Part shown: positions 5,791-5,898 of the stretch, in pieces
Numbering within the stretch: the first letter of the stretch is position 1
How the letters are laid out: each line of letters opens with the position of its first letter
Assembly: GCA_015229095.1 (NCBI GenBank)
Contig: JADGCE010000056.1
Location: forward strand, 1 to 5,898
Direction: 5' to 3'
DNA: 5,898 bases
Origin: Magnetococcales bacterium
Lineage (GTDB): Bacteria > Pseudomonadota > Magnetococcia > Magnetococcales > Magnetaquicoccaceae
Program-made: the position numbers and the translations under genes
The notes under the pieces: model-generated
Database searches by the model: none
Seen by the model: only the letters and a program-made list of their open reading frames with translations
Told to the model about the DNA's origin: nothing

Positions 5791-5820
5791 ACTCTAGCCT
5801 GCGACCAAACCAGTCGTCAA
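5791..5820 (-). promoter_or_regulatory. Candidate sigma70 promoter of the two-gene operon
   Basis: On the minus strand, TTGACG (5820-5815, 5/6) and TAGAGT (5796-5791, 4/6) are separated by 18 bp. Transcription would start near 5784, about 40 nt before ATG 5743. This supports the pair as an independent transcription unit. It was assigned by consensus match only. Confidence 0.5.
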
Positions 5821-5826
5821 TGATTT

Positions 5827-5898
5827 ATGATCAGAAAATATGAATGGCTGCCATGGGTGATGAACAGGGGTAGCAGTTCTGGGGATGAGCGGGAACAG
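5827..5898 (+). other. Undefined right edge; open frame of 24 codons
   Basis: From ATG 5827 a plus-strand frame (MIRKYEWLPWVMNRG...) stays open to the edge. There is no ribosome site ahead of it, and the minus strand is also open in parts of this stretch (one frame from the edge ends at 5823-5821). It may be the start of a divergent gene, the end of a minus-strand gene, or non-coding. Too little sequence is present to decide. Confidence 0.15.

Overview
The window looks like chromosomal DNA from a Gram-negative, probably proteobacterial, organism. The AsmA-type envelope protein and the NfeD-type membrane protein suggest this, and most coding sequence is GC-rich with G or C favoured at third positions. 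I cannot name the genus; a deep-branching alphaproteobacterium or magnetococcus-like organism would fit, but that is a guess.

Layout. (1) Positions 1-2297, minus strand: an AsmA-family protein whose 3' end lies beyond the left edge. (2) Positions 2298-2698: a divergent intergenic region, AT-rich in its right half, with a good minus-strand promoter, a direct repeat and a short dyad. (3) Positions 2699-4009, plus strand: a six-transmembrane, cyclic-nucleotide-binding K+ channel with a eukaryote-like C-linker. (4) Positions 4045-4554, plus strand: a short NfeD-family membrane protein, reached through an 11-codon coupling ORF and a possible attenuator. (5) Positions 4555-4832: a convergent non-coding spacer with hairpins, one resembling a dispersed palindromic repeat. 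(6) Positions 4833-5743, minus strand: two overlapping unknown genes, a 77-aa soluble protein followed by a 226-aa helical protein with a C-terminal membrane anchor and an R-D-x3-H motif like that of HEPN RNases. They have their own promoter. (7) Positions 5744-5898: promoter region and an undefined edge.

AsmA, the channel and NfeD all act in or at the membrane, but nothing shows that they form one pathway. The channel and NfeD are probably co-transcribed. The 77-aa/226-aa pair is more AT-rich than its neighbours, forms an independent operon and lacks a recognisable family. It is the best candidate here for an undescribed two-gene module, although its function cannot be read from sequence alone.
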